Positions 8,252-17,386 of a stretch of DNA of 64,000 nt are shown piece by piece. Each line of letters opens with the position of its first letter. The stretch's first letter is position 1. The stretch is from Klebsiella pneumoniae (GTDB lineage: Bacteria > Pseudomonadota > Gammaproteobacteria > Eutrophobiales > Eutrophobiaceae): positions 1-64,000 of the forward strand of contig CAMDWI010000009.1 in assembly GCA_945878555.1 (NCBI GenBank), written 5' to 3'. The position numbers and the translations under genes are program-made. A model generated the notes under the pieces. The model had not been told where the DNA came from, did no database searches, and was given only the letters and a program-made list of their open reading frames with translations.

Positions 8252-9783
8252 ATCTGCGGATGGGCACGCGTCGTCTTTTCCAGCGCGCGATTCAGCGCGT
8301 TGATATAGGCCTTGGCTGAAGCGGCAATGATGTCCGTATCCGAACCTCGGCCATTGACGATACGTCCATCCTTGTCAACGCGCACTGTCACTTCACCCTG
8401 GGAGTCGGTGCCACCGGTAATACTGTTCACTGAATACAGCTGCAAGTTGCAGCCACTCTCAATGACCGATTCTATTGCCCTGAATACCGCATCTACCGGG
8501 CCTGCCCCATTCGCCTGACCGTGTTTTTCCACGCCATCTACACTGACGGTAATATCGGCCGCAGGCACCTCGCCGGTTTCAAGTGAGACCTTCAACGACT
8601 GGAACTTGATCCTCTCGTTTGCGGTATCCTGCAAACTGTCAGTGACCAGCGCCTGCAAATCCTCGTCAAAGATTTCGTGCTTTTTATCCGCGAGATCCTT
8701 GAACCGCTTGAACGTCTCGTTCAGTTCTTCCTCGCTGCTGAATTCAAAACCCAGTTCCTTCAAACGGGTCTTGAATGCATTTCGACCGGAATGTTTTCCA
8801 AGTACCAGCCGGTTGGTATGCCAGCCAACATCCTGGGCACGCATGATTTCGTAGGTCTCGCGGCTCTTGATGATGCCGTCCTGATGGATCCCGGACTCAT
8901 GGGCAAACGCATTTGCGCCCACTATCGCCTTGTTCGGCTGTACGGCAAAGCCGGTGATATTGGACACCAGTCTGGAACAGTTTACGATCTCTGTTGTATC
9001 GATATCCGTATCACAGGCAAATACATCCCGGCGGGTACGTACCGCCATCACAATCTCTTCGAGCGCGGCATTGCCAGCGCGTTCACCGAGGCCGTTTATA
9101 GTACATTCGACCTGTCTCGCGCCATTCAATACAGCGGCAAGTGAATTGGAAACCGCCAGCCCAAGGTCATTGTGGCAGTGCACAGAGAATACGGCCTTGT
9201 CCGAATTGGGTACCCGCTCGATGATCCGTCTTATAGTTTCGCCAAACTGTTGCGGGACGCTGTAACCTACAGTATCCGGCACGTTGATAGTCGTCGCTCC
9301 GGCCTTGATGACGGACTCGATTACATGACACAGAAAATCGAGTTCAGAGCGACCGGCATCTTCGGGTGAAAACTCGACATTGTCGGTATAGTTTCTGGCA
9401 CGTTTTACCGCACGTACGGCATTTTCAACGACCTGCTCCGGTGTCATGCGCAATTTATGCACCATATGTATCGGTGAGGTCGCGATAAACGTATGGATAC
9501 GAAATGCCCGCGCCGGTTTCAATGCCTCGGCCGCCGCATCAATATCGGCATTACCGGTCCTGGCGAGGCCACAGACAACGCTGTCGGTCACCGCCTCGGC
9601 TACGGCCCTTACTGCCTCAAAATCACCCTGACTGGCCACGGGGAAACCTGCCTCGATAATGTCCACCTTCAGCTTCTCAAGCGCCTTGGCAATACGGACC
9701 TTCTCGTCACGGGTCATCGACGCACCGGGACTCTGCTCACCGTCCCGCAATGTGGTATCAAATATAATCAACTTGTCTTTCAT
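8248..9783 (-). CDS. leuA: 2-isopropylmalate synthase
   Basis: A 511-residue enzyme that condenses 2-ketoisovalerate with acetyl-CoA, the first committed step of leucine synthesis. The catalytic start [16 protein letters not shown] (residues 6-21), the metal motif [16 protein letters not shown] and the C-terminal leucine-sensing LeuA dimer domain are all present. The ATG at 9783 has GGAG upstream. Expression is probably controlled by attenuation through the leader peptide at 9880-9987. The stop overlaps the glycosylase start by four bases. Confidence 0.96.
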   Translation of the reverse strand: MKDKLIIFDTTLRDGEQSPGASMTRDEKVRIAKALEKLKVDIIEAGFPVASQGDFEAVRAVAEAVTDSVVCGLARTGNADIDAAAEALKPARAFRIHTFIATSPIHMVHKLRMTPEQVVENAVRAVKRARNYTDNVEFSPEDAGRSELDFLCHVIESVIKAGATTINVPDTVGYSVPQQFGETIRRIIERVPNSDKAVFSVHCHNDLGLAVSNSLAAVLNGARQVECTINGLGERAGNAALEEIVMAVRTRRDVFACDTDIDTTEIVNCSRLVSNITGFAVQPNKAIVGANAFAHESGIHQDGIIKSRETYEIMRAQDVGWHTNRLVLGKHSGRNAFKTRLKELGFEFSSEEELNETFKRFKDLADKKHEIFDEDLQALVTDSLQDTANERIKFQSLKVSLETGEVPAADITVSVDGVEKHGQANGAGPVDAVFRAIESVIESGCNLQLYSVNSITGGTDSQGEVTVRVDKDGRIVNGRGSDTDIIAASAKAYINALNRALEKTTRAHPQI

Positions 9784-9879
9784 GGTTCTGCTCCAGATTA
9801 CAATAACAATAAACCGAATTGATGCCGCCTGGCGACACAAATTTCGACAAAGAACTAAAAACGGATTTTGTAAAAGGTA

Positions 9880-9987
9880 TTATTTGCCCTGGCAGGGCAG
9901 CAGGAGCAGGAACAGGCGTGCAGAGGTCTCCCCGGAAACCGGGTTCTGGCAGATGGACAACTTCGATTGTGACTTTGTGTATGTCAT
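9880..9987 (-). CDS. Leucine-rich leader peptide of leuA (leuL-like)
   Basis: A 35-codon reading frame that ends 96 bases before leuA. Residues 24-31 read R-L-F-L-L-L-L-P, so five of six codons at 9898-9915 are leucine. A run of the end-product amino acid just before a biosynthetic gene is the hallmark of transcription attenuation by ribosome stalling. The final codons overlap the small hairpin at 9885-9899. The ATG lies only nine bases after a good -10 box, so the message would be almost leaderless, and no Shine-Dalgarno is visible. If that ATG is not used, an in-frame TTG at codon 10 could serve. Confidence 0.7.
   Translation of the reverse strand: MTYTKSQSKLSICQNPVSGETSARLFLLLLPCQGK
9885..9899 (-). 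promoter_or_regulatory. Putative leuA attenuator hairpin
   Basis: A perfect 15-base palindrome around one base (TGCCCTG-C-CAGGGCA on the minus strand) that can fold as a six-base-pair stem. It overlaps the last codons of the leader peptide and is followed by AATAATACCTTTT. A further hairpin (CCCGG-TTT-CCGGG, 9931-9943) lies before the leucine codons. These could be alternative attenuator structures, but the stem is short and the T-tract is interrupted, so the folding model is an inference. Confidence 0.4.
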
Positions 9988-9996
9988 GGTTTGATA

Positions 9997-10025
9997 ACTA
10001 TAGCGCCGGTGAAAAGGAATTCCAA
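9997..10025 (-). promoter_or_regulatory. Sigma-70 promoter of leuA leader
   Basis: On the minus strand TTGGAA (10025-10020) and TATAGT (10002-9997) are separated by exactly 17 bases. Transcription would begin near 9988-9990, placing the leader-peptide ATG at about +2 to +4. Confidence 0.6.
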
Positions 10026-10040
10026 GCGGTTATTTAAAGT

Positions 10041-10823
10041 CTAGAGGTGGTCCTGATCCGTATCGACACTACCTTGCCGGAGGCTTCCCTCTTCAACCGG
10101 TTTTCTTGATGCCCTGTGTTTGCGCAGGGTCAACAACGTAATTACCGGCCCGGAACTGGCATAGATCACGGCAACCGCCGTCAATACGAGCGGTGGATTA
10201 CTGGAAAACAGGAAAAACACGAGCACCAGGATCATAATTGCCACGAACGGGACGCGACCTTTCAGGTCGATTTGCTTGAAACTGGTATAGCGGATATTAC
10301 TGACCATTAACGCCCCGGCAATGACAGTCACGGGCAAGGTAAAGATGACCGCCAGTCGATTATCTGACAGCCCATAACTGTCACCCAGCCATACCATACC
10401 CGCAATCAGAGCCGCCGAGGCCGGACTGGCCAACCCCTGAAAATAGCGTTTGTCCTGCGTTCCGGCCTGGGTATTGAAGCGGGCCAGACGCAATGCCGCC
10501 GCCGCTGCATAGATAAATGCGGCCGACCATCCCAGCTTACCGAGATTGAACAGTGACCACTGGTAGATTAACAGCGAGGGTGCCAGTCCAAATGAAATCA
10601 GATCAGACAGACTGTCATACTGCACACCAAAATCGCTCTGCGTATTGGTTAGCCGTGCTATGCGCCCGTCCAGACCGTCGAGTATCATCGCAACAAAAAC
10701 AGCGATAGCGGCCGCTTCGAAGCGGCCATCAATGGCTGCGATAATGGCATAAAAGCCAGCAAACAACGCCGAGGTTGTAAACAGGTTTGGTAACAGATAA
10801 ATGCCGCGACGACGATCAGCCAT
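10041..10823 (-). CDS. pssA: CDP-diacylglycerol-serine O-phosphatidyltransferase
   Basis: A 260-residue integral membrane enzyme that makes phosphatidylserine from CDP-diacylglycerol and serine. The CDP-alcohol phosphotransferase signature D-G-x2-A-R-x8-G-x3-D-x3-D is intact (LDGLDGRIARLTN..FGVQYDSLSD), and about seven or eight hydrophobic segments follow. Start ATG with AAGGTAC upstream. It lies downstream of the decarboxylase-like gene and ilvC on the same strand, so lipid-head-group and branched-chain genes are physically mixed here. Confidence 0.94.
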   Translation of the reverse strand: MADRRRGIYLLPNLFTTSALFAGFYAIIAAIDGRFEAAAIAVFVAMILDGLDGRIARLTNTQSDFGVQYDSLSDLISFGLAPSLLIYQWSLFNLGKLGWSAAFIYAAAAALRLARFNTQAGTQDKRYFQGLASPASAALIAGMVWLGDSYGLSDNRLAVIFTLPVTVIAGALMVSNIRYTSFKQIDLKGRVPFVAIMILVLVFFLFSSNPPLVLTAVAVIYASSGPVITLLTLRKHRASRKPVEEGSLRQGSVDTDQDHL

Positions 10824-10918
10824 TTTGTACCTTATCCACGTGACAGGGATAATATATGTTAGAGGTTAAGGATACTGGATACAATCGCCAGCATGTAGCG
10901 AAAATACGTAAATTCAGA

Positions 10919-11557
10919 CTATTTTATGGCTTCCGGCAAGGGCCGGTTCTTCACACGGATTAACTGGCCCATAATACTGGAACCGGAGTTGACGACGTCA
11001 CCTGGCTTCAGATCAATCCGGGTACGTTCTGGTAACAATACATCTATGGTGCCGGCAAAATACAGATAACCTACCCGCTGCCCCTGCCCGGTACGCTCGC
11101 CACATTGTAAATCTATCCGGGTAAACGGGGCCTGTGGGCCGATTGCAACCGAGAGGACCACATCATCACCCTCATCTGACTGGATCCAGTAGGTATATCG
11201 CCTTCTGAGTCCAGGTTCATCTGTCGTGCTCACCCACTGGTTCCTGACCTTGCCTTCGGTTGGACTACGAAGTGTATGTACATCCAGAAAGGACATCCTG
11301 ATCCGGCAGCGTTTCGCGGTCCGGTTCAACCAGGGATCCGTCACCGTTTCGACAGATTCAAGTATCCCGGCTGCCGGGCTAAGTATACCCAGCGGTGCTG
11401 ACGGTATACGGCAAACCGGGTCACGAAAGATATAGATAAACGGTGCGGTCAGCAACAGAAGCAGCAATCCAACATGCCAGGCAATCAACACCTTGGCCGA
11501 AATGGCCAATAGCAGAAGTACCACAAGGGCAAGGCGCACCTCGCGTGCGACTACCAT
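10919..11557 (-). CDS. Phosphatidylserine decarboxylase-like protein lacking catalytic residues
   Basis: A 212-residue protein with the layout of short (archaeal-type) phosphatidylserine decarboxylases: two N-terminal membrane segments (about 8-42), then IFRDP, a SPAxG motif, a VHxxRSP motif and a late F-x-x-x-x-D-V-L-L-P segment. The key residues appear to be changed. The aspartate of SPADG is alanine (SPAAG), and the F-G-S site where the chain cuts itself to form the pyruvoyl serine reads F-A-G-T. It is therefore probably not an active decarboxylase. Its place next to pssA suggests that a lipid-related or structural role has been kept. Confidence 0.7.
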   Translation of the reverse strand: MVVAREVRLALVVLLLLAISAKVLIAWHVGLLLLLLTAPFIYIFRDPVCRIPSAPLGILSPAAGILESVETVTDPWLNRTAKRCRIRMSFLDVHTLRSPTEGKVRNQWVSTTDEPGLRRRYTYWIQSDEGDDVVLSVAIGPQAPFTRIDLQCGERTGQGQRVGYLYFAGTIDVLLPERTRIDLKPGDVVNSGSSIMGQLIRVKNRPLPEAIK

Positions 11558-11636
11558 AATGGACCCTTACGTCCTGACATATATTTCAGCCTGAAACAAG
11601 GCCGGATTACCAGACTCTGTCCGCCCGGATTCAGGC

Positions 11637-12668
<1,032 letters not shown>

Positions 12669-12680
12669 TTACTGAAGTTA

Positions 12681-13172
12681 TCAGACTTGTATATTGGTAC
12701 TGCCCAGTGCAATTCCGGTTACACCTGACCGCACCATTTCGACTATATGGCTACTTTCAAATGAACGGATAAAATTTTCCAGCCTTTCACTCGTGTCCGC
12801 CAGTTCTATCGTGCAGGTGTTTTCACTGTCATCGATTATTCTGGCATTAAAACCTGCACTGATCCGCTTGATTTCCTCTCGCGTATCGCTAACGACATGC
12901 AACTTGATTAACAGCAGTTCGCGTTCAACGTGTTTCTGTTCATTCAGATCCACAACCCTGATGACATCGACCAGCTTGTTCACCTGTTTGGTGATCTGCT
13001 CTATTATACTGTCCGAACCACTGGTAACTATCGTCATCCTTGACATCGACGGGTCGATAGTCGGTGCGACCGTTAATGACTCTATATTATAGGCACGCGC
13101 CGAGAAAAGACCCGCTATTCTCGACAAAGCACCGGCCTCGTTTTCAACCAGCAATGAAATAATATGTCTCAT
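12681..13172 (-). CDS. ilvH: Acetolactate synthase small subunit
   Basis: A 163-residue regulatory subunit with an N-terminal ACT domain (R-H-I-I-S-L-L-V-E-N-E-A-G-A-L-S-R-I-A-G-L-F) and the usual C-terminal domain. It activates the large subunit and confers valine feedback inhibition. The start ATG at 13172 is 13 bases after the ilvB stop; an upstream in-frame ATG at 13223 would overlap ilvB and add non-family residues. Confidence 0.96.
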   Translation of the reverse strand: MRHIISLLVENEAGALSRIAGLFSARAYNIESLTVAPTIDPSMSRMTIVTSGSDSIIEQITKQVNKLVDVIRVVDLNEQKHVERELLLIKLHVVSDTREEIKRISAGFNARIIDDSENTCTIELADTSERLENFIRSFESSHIVEMVRSGVTGIALGSTNIQV

Positions 13173-13185
13173 ACTGATCGCTCCG

Positions 13186-14913
13186 TCACGCCAGCTCTCT
13201 CTCGGGAGAGAGATGCATTTCATGCTGCCCCTTGCCTGCAGCTATCATCGGGTACACATTTTCAGTCTGATCTGTTATGAAGTCCATCAACACCAGTTTA
13301 TCCTTTCTCGCCAGCGCCTCTTTCAGCGCATCCTTCACATCAACTGCATGTTCAATGCGCATGCCGGTATGCCCGAAACTCTCAGCCAGTTTCACAAAGT
13401 CGGGTATCGCCTCCATATACGAATGCGAGTAGCGCTTGTCATAAAAAAACTCCTGCCACTGCCTGACCATGCCCATGTAACGGTTGTTCAGATTGATAAT
13501 CTTGATTGGCAGATCATACTGCAGTGCAGTGGACAGCTCCTGTATACACATGACCAGACTGGCCTCGCCGGTGATACAGGCGACTGTCTCGTTCGGGAAT
13601 GCAACCTTTACACCCAGTGCAGCAGGCATGCCGAAACCCATCGTCCCCAGACCACCGGAGTTTATCCAGCGTCTGGGCTTGTCGAATCCGTAAAACTGCG
13701 CCGCCCACATCTGGTGCTGTCCGACATCTGAAGTGATATAGGCATCACCACCGGTCAATTCATGCAGGGTTTCGATAACGTACTGCGGTTTGATCTTTTC
13801 CGACTTGCGGTCAAAGCGCAGGCAGTTCATGCCCTGCCATTGCTGGATCTGTTTCCACCATTCATTTACTGCGGTGCGATCTATCCTGTGTAACTGTGAA
13901 GGCAGTTGCCTGTTTATCGCCGTCAGCACACTCTTGACGTTGCCGATGATCGGTGCATCTACCGGTACGTTCTTCGAAATCGAGGCCGGGTCGATATCCA
14001 TATGGATGATCTTTGCGTACGGACAGAACTTCTCCAGATCTCCCGTGACCCGGTCATCAAACCGGGCACCTATCGCAATCAGCACGTCACAATGATGCAT
14101 GGCCATGTTGGCCTCATAGGTGCCATGCATACCGAGCATTCCAATAAACTGTTTGTCCGAGGCTGGATAGGCGCCAAGGCCCATCAGTGTATTTGTAATC
14201 GGGTATCCCAGACTGCGGGTAAATATGGTCAGTTCCTCACTTGCATTGCCCAGAATGACACCACCACCCGTATATATCATAGGCTTTTTTGCGCCGAGCA
14301 GCAGGTCTATGGCACGCGCAATCTGCGCCGGATCTGCATCATTTACCGGACTGTACGAACGCATTTCTATCTTATCCGGATAGATGTAGTCGCAGGAGTC
14401 AGCCGTAACATCCTTCGGGATATCAACCAGTACCGGCCCCGGGCGACCACTCATTGCGATATGAAATGCCTTCTTGATCGTGCTTGCGAGGTCACGAACG
14501 TCCTTCACCAGAAAATTGTGTTTGACGCACGGCCGTGAAATTCCAACTGCATCCACTTCCTGAAATGCATCGTTGCCAATCAGATGGGTAGCAACCTGTC
14601 CGGAAAATACCACCAGAGGTATCGAATCCATATAGGCCGTAGCAATACCGGTGACAGCATTGGTCATACCCGGACCCGAGGTAACGAGGACCACCCCTGG
14701 TCTACCGGTCGCGCGCGCATAACCGTCAGCAGCATGGGTCGCGCCCTGCTCATGTCTGACCAGAATATGCTCAACGGCATCCTGCTTGTACAATGCGTCA
14801 TATATATGCAGCACTGCCCCGCCAGGATAACCAAAAAGATGGGTTACACCCTCATCCTTCAACGCGCGTACGAATATATCTGCGCCGCGCAACTTTTCGA
14901 CTAATTTGGCCAC
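13186..14913 (-). CDS. ilvB: Acetolactate synthase large subunit
   Basis: A 575-residue thiamine-diphosphate enzyme for the first common step of valine, leucine and isoleucine synthesis. It has the three-domain layout: Pyr domain with GYPGGAVLHIYDALYKQ and the catalytic Glu in V-R-H-E-Q-G-A, central FAD domain, and PP domain with the G-E-A-S-x26-N-N metal-binding motif. The E. coli-type motif is G-D-G/A-S, so the second position here is Glu (T-G-E-A-S). The start codon is GTG at 14913. It heads the ilvBHC unit. Confidence 0.95.
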   Translation of the reverse strand: MAKLVEKLRGADIFVRALKDEGVTHLFGYPGGAVLHIYDALYKQDAVEHILVRHEQGATHAADGYARATGRPGVVLVTSGPGMTNAVTGIATAYMDSIPLVVFSGQVATHLIGNDAFQEVDAVGISRPCVKHNFLVKDVRDLASTIKKAFHIAMSGRPGPVLVDIPKDVTADSCDYIYPDKIEMRSYSPVNDADPAQIARAIDLLLGAKKPMIYTGGGVILGNASEELTIFTRSLGYPITNTLMGLGAYPASDKQFIGMLGMHGTYEANMAMHHCDVLIAIGARFDDRVTGDLEKFCPYAKIIHMDIDPASISKNVPVDAPIIGNVKSVLTAINRQLPSQLHRIDRTAVNEWWKQIQQWQGMNCLRFDRKSEKIKPQYVIETLHELTGGDAYITSDVGQHQMWAAQFYGFDKPRRWINSGGLGTMGFGMPAALGVKVAFPNETVACITGEASLVMCIQELSTALQYDLPIKIINLNNRYMGMVRQWQEFFYDKRYSHSYMEAIPDFVKLAESFGHTGMRIEHAVDVKDALKEALARKDKLVLMDFITDQTENVYPMIAAGKGQHEMHLSPERELA

Positions 14914-14943
14914 TTTTGTACCCTGATTTTTCCGGATGGATAA

Positions 14944-14996
14944 ACCTTGCTAAACTACTGATATTCAGTAGCAAGGTCAAGTTGTGCTTTGCACAA
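14944..14996 (-). promoter_or_regulatory. Tandem hairpins in the ilvB leader
   Basis: Two adjacent inverted repeats lie between the likely promoter and ilvB. The first has outer arms ACCTTGC/GCAAGGT and an inner perfect stem CTACTGA-TAT-TCAGTAG with a TAAA bulge (14944-14977). The second is TTGTGC-TTT-GCACAA (14982-14996). Neither has a T-tract, and I find no branched-chain-rich leader peptide. They may be regulator-binding sites or RNA structure. Confidence 0.45.
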
Positions 14997-15026
14997 ATCA
15001 TACATTTTTATTCCGGCTGTGGTAAA
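14997..15026 (-). promoter_or_regulatory. Possible ilvB promoter
   Basis: On the minus strand TTTACC (15026-15021) and TATGAT (15002-14997) lie 18 bases apart, just upstream of the tandem hairpins. It is a moderate match only. Confidence 0.35.
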
Positions 15027-15159
15027 CAGCAGACAGACACGTCCAGATTGAGTGTCAAGCGTGCAGTCCGGTCCGGAGGTCTTATGCAGACGATTAAATC
15101 GATACTGACAGGCGGATGAGTTAACATACGCCGCTTTATAACCTGGACGTGAGTACCGT

Positions 15160-16869
15160 ATGCGCACATCAAATTTACTGATTTCAACCCAGAGAGAGGC
15201 CCCGGCAGAGGCAGAAACTGTCAGTCACAAACTGATGTTACGTGCCGGCATGGTCCGGCAACTGGCCTCCGGGATCTATACCTGGCTACCGATAGGCCTG
15301 CGTGTATTGCGGAATGTGGAAAACATCGTACGTGAAGAGATGAACCGAACCGGGGCCCAGGAGATCCTGATGCCGGCGGTGCAACCCGCAGAGTTATGGC
15401 AGGAATCCGGACGCTGGGAAAAATACGGCCCGGAATTATTACGGTTCCTTGATCGGCATGACCGACATTTCTGCCTTGGTCCAACCCATGAAGAGATAGT
15501 GACGGAAATGGTCCGCCGCGAAGTCCGCAGCTACAAACAGTTACCGGCGACGTTCTACCAGATCCAGACCAAGTTCCGTGACGAGATTCGCCCACGCTTC
15601 GGCATTATGCGTGCGCGCGAATTCATCATGAAAGATGCCTATTCATTCCATCTGACCGAAGAATCTCTGCAACAAACCTATGATGATATGTATCGGTCTT
15701 ATTCCAGAATCTTTGACCGGCTGGGTCTGAATTACCGTGCCGTGGTCGCTGACAGTGGCAATATCGGTGGTGACAAGACCCATGAATTCCATGTGCTTGC
15801 TGATTCCGGCGAAGACCTGATCGTCTTTAGTGAAACCGGCACGTTTGCGGCGAACATCGAAATGGTTGGTCTCAACAAACCCGCCGCTCCACGTCCAGTC
15901 GGTACAAAACCGATGACAAAAGTGGCAACCCCTGACCAGCACACTATCCAGCAGGTCACGGATTTTCTGGGCATTCCTGCCAGCCAGTGCCTGAAAACCC
16001 TGATTGTCCAGGGCATCAACGACACGCTGGTCGCGCTGGTCATACGCGGCGATCACGAACTGAACAAGGTCAAGGTTGAAAAGCTCGACCTGGTCGAGAC
16101 CCCGCTGAAGTTTGCCTCGAACGAACAGATACGTAAACAAATTGGATGCGGTACCGGCTCCCTCGGTCCGGTCGGGCTGACAATACCTGTCATCGTTGAT
16201 TACAGTGCTGCCCAGGTTGCAGACTTTGTCTGTGGTGCCAACCAGGATGGCTTCCACCAGACCGGGGTCAACTGGGGACGCGACCTGCCCGAGCCGCAAA
16301 CAGCCGATATCCGCAATATCTGCGAGGGTGAGGCGTCTCCCGACGGCAGTGGCCCGGTCAGGCTGGCACGCGGTATCGAGGTAGGCCATATCTTCCAGCT
16401 GGGCACGAAATACAGTGCTGCGATGAAGGTGTCCTGCCAGGATGAATCCGGCAACGCCACCACGTTGATCATGGGTTGTTATGGCATTGGCGTCAGCCGT
16501 ATCGTTGCAGCAGCCATCGAACAGAATAATGACGAGCGTGGCATCATCTGGCCGGCGTCCATAGCACCATTTGCTGTGGCACTGGTCCCTATCAATATGC
16601 ATAAATCCCAGCGTCTGCGTGAAGCGGTTGAAGCCCTGTATGAAAAATTCGACGCAGTCGGCATTGAGGTGCTGCTTGATGACCGACGCGAACGCCCCGG
16701 GGTCATGTTTGCCGATATGGAGCTGCTCGGTATTCCGCATCGCGTCGTGTTCAGCGAGAAAGGGCTGGATGCAGGTACGGTTGAATACAAGGGACGACGG
16801 GATGCTGACAGTACTGATATCGGGATAGACCAGATTATTGACCTGATCAAACAAAAACTCGCGCAGTAA
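15160..16869 (+). CDS. proS: Prolyl-tRNA synthetase
   Basis: A 569-residue class II aminoacyl-tRNA synthetase of the bacterial type. Motif 2 is the [20 protein letters not shown] region. Residues from about 225 to 400 form the editing (INS) domain, which clears Ala-tRNA(Pro). Motif 3 is in [10 protein letters not shown], and the C-terminal anticodon domain follows. It is transcribed divergently from ilvB and ends at a strong hairpin. Confidence 0.97.
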   Translation: MRTSNLLISTQREAPAEAETVSHKLMLRAGMVRQLASGIYTWLPIGLRVLRNVENIVREEMNRTGAQEILMPAVQPAELWQESGRWEKYGPELLRFLDRHDRHFCLGPTHEEIVTEMVRREVRSYKQLPATFYQIQTKFRDEIRPRFGIMRAREFIMKDAYSFHLTEESLQQTYDDMYRSYSRIFDRLGLNYRAVVADSGNIGGDKTHEFHVLADSGEDLIVFSETGTFAANIEMVGLNKPAAPRPVGTKPMTKVATPDQHTIQQVTDFLGIPASQCLKTLIVQGINDTLVALVIRGDHELNKVKVEKLDLVETPLKFASNEQIRKQIGCGTGSLGPVGLTIPVIVDYSAAQVADFVCGANQDGFHQTGVNWGRDLPEPQTADIRNICEGEASPDGSGPVRLARGIEVGHIFQLGTKYSAAMKVSCQDESGNATTLIMGCYGIGVSRIVAAAIEQNNDERGIIWPASIAPFAVALVPINMHKSQRLREAVEALYEKFDAVGIEVLLDDRRERPGVMFADMELLGIPHRVVFSEKGLDAGTVEYKGRRDADSTDIGIDQIIDLIKQKLAQ

Positions 16870-16875
16870 CCGCAG

Positions 16876-16899
16876 GTGAGGGGCCAGTCGGCCCCTCAC
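16876..16899. terminator. Perfect 10-bp hairpin between proS and acyP
   Basis: GTGAGGGGCC-AGTC-GGCCCCTCAC, a ten-base-pair stem with a tetraloop, begins seven bases after the proS stop and ends ten bases before the convergent acyP stop. No T-tract follows on either strand. It probably ends transcription from both sides. Confidence 0.65.
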
Positions 16900-16908
16900 T
16901 GATCCGGC

Positions 16909-17178
16909 CTAAAGGATTTCGAAACTGTCAAACTGTTGCACCGGGACTTCACGAATTTGCAACTTCAACACCCTGGCAAGCTCAGGACCACGACCCAGCC
17001 AGTCACGCAACTGTGCCAATGCAAAGTCATCTGCGCTGGCCATACCTTCAACACTGCCATCAGGCAGGTTCCTTACCCAGCCGGTAATCCGGTGTCTGTT
17101 AGCCATGCCCTTGCAAGCCGCGCGGAAAAATACACCCTGGACCCGGCCGGTGACTATAAAGTGAATTGTATTTTGCAT
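16909..17178 (-). CDS. acyP: Acylphosphatase
   Basis: An 89-residue enzyme that hydrolyses carboxyl phosphates such as acetyl phosphate. The catalytic arginine R19 is in GRVQGVFFRA and asparagine N37 in GWVRNLPDG, both as in the family. It is convergent with proS. The region upstream (17179-17386) contains no gene that I trust. Confidence 0.93.
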   Translation of the reverse strand: MQNTIHFIVTGRVQGVFFRAACKGMANRHRITGWVRNLPDGSVEGMASADDFALAQLRDWLGRGPELARVLKLQIREVPVQQFDSFEIL

Positions 17179-17386
17179 ATTTTCGTGAATAATGTTTCAA
17201 GATACGGTTAATAGATTGTAATTGCTGACTACAGGCAGTATGTATCATCGCTCGCCAGTGCGGAATATCCGGTGCGGGTGACAGTTCAGCGATTACTGTG
17301 ATACTGGGATCCCAATTCTGGCTGTTTTCTGTGGACTGAAACAATATATGCGTTGTATTCATAAATCATAAAAAAGCGATCAATAA

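Noticed and set aside
9819-10037. 72-codon plus-strand frame in the leuA upstream region
   Set aside because: It is the antisense of the leucine leader region; the minus-strand promoter and Leu codons explain the sequence better.
15643-16899. 418-codon open frame antisense to proS
   Set aside because: It lies entirely against a highly conserved gene in proS, has no family-like motifs or ribosome site, and its length follows from the codon bias of proS.
17099-17362. 87-codon minus-strand frame upstream of acyP
   Set aside because: Half of it overlaps acyP in another frame, it has no clear ribosome site and no recognisable domain; weak enough to leave out.
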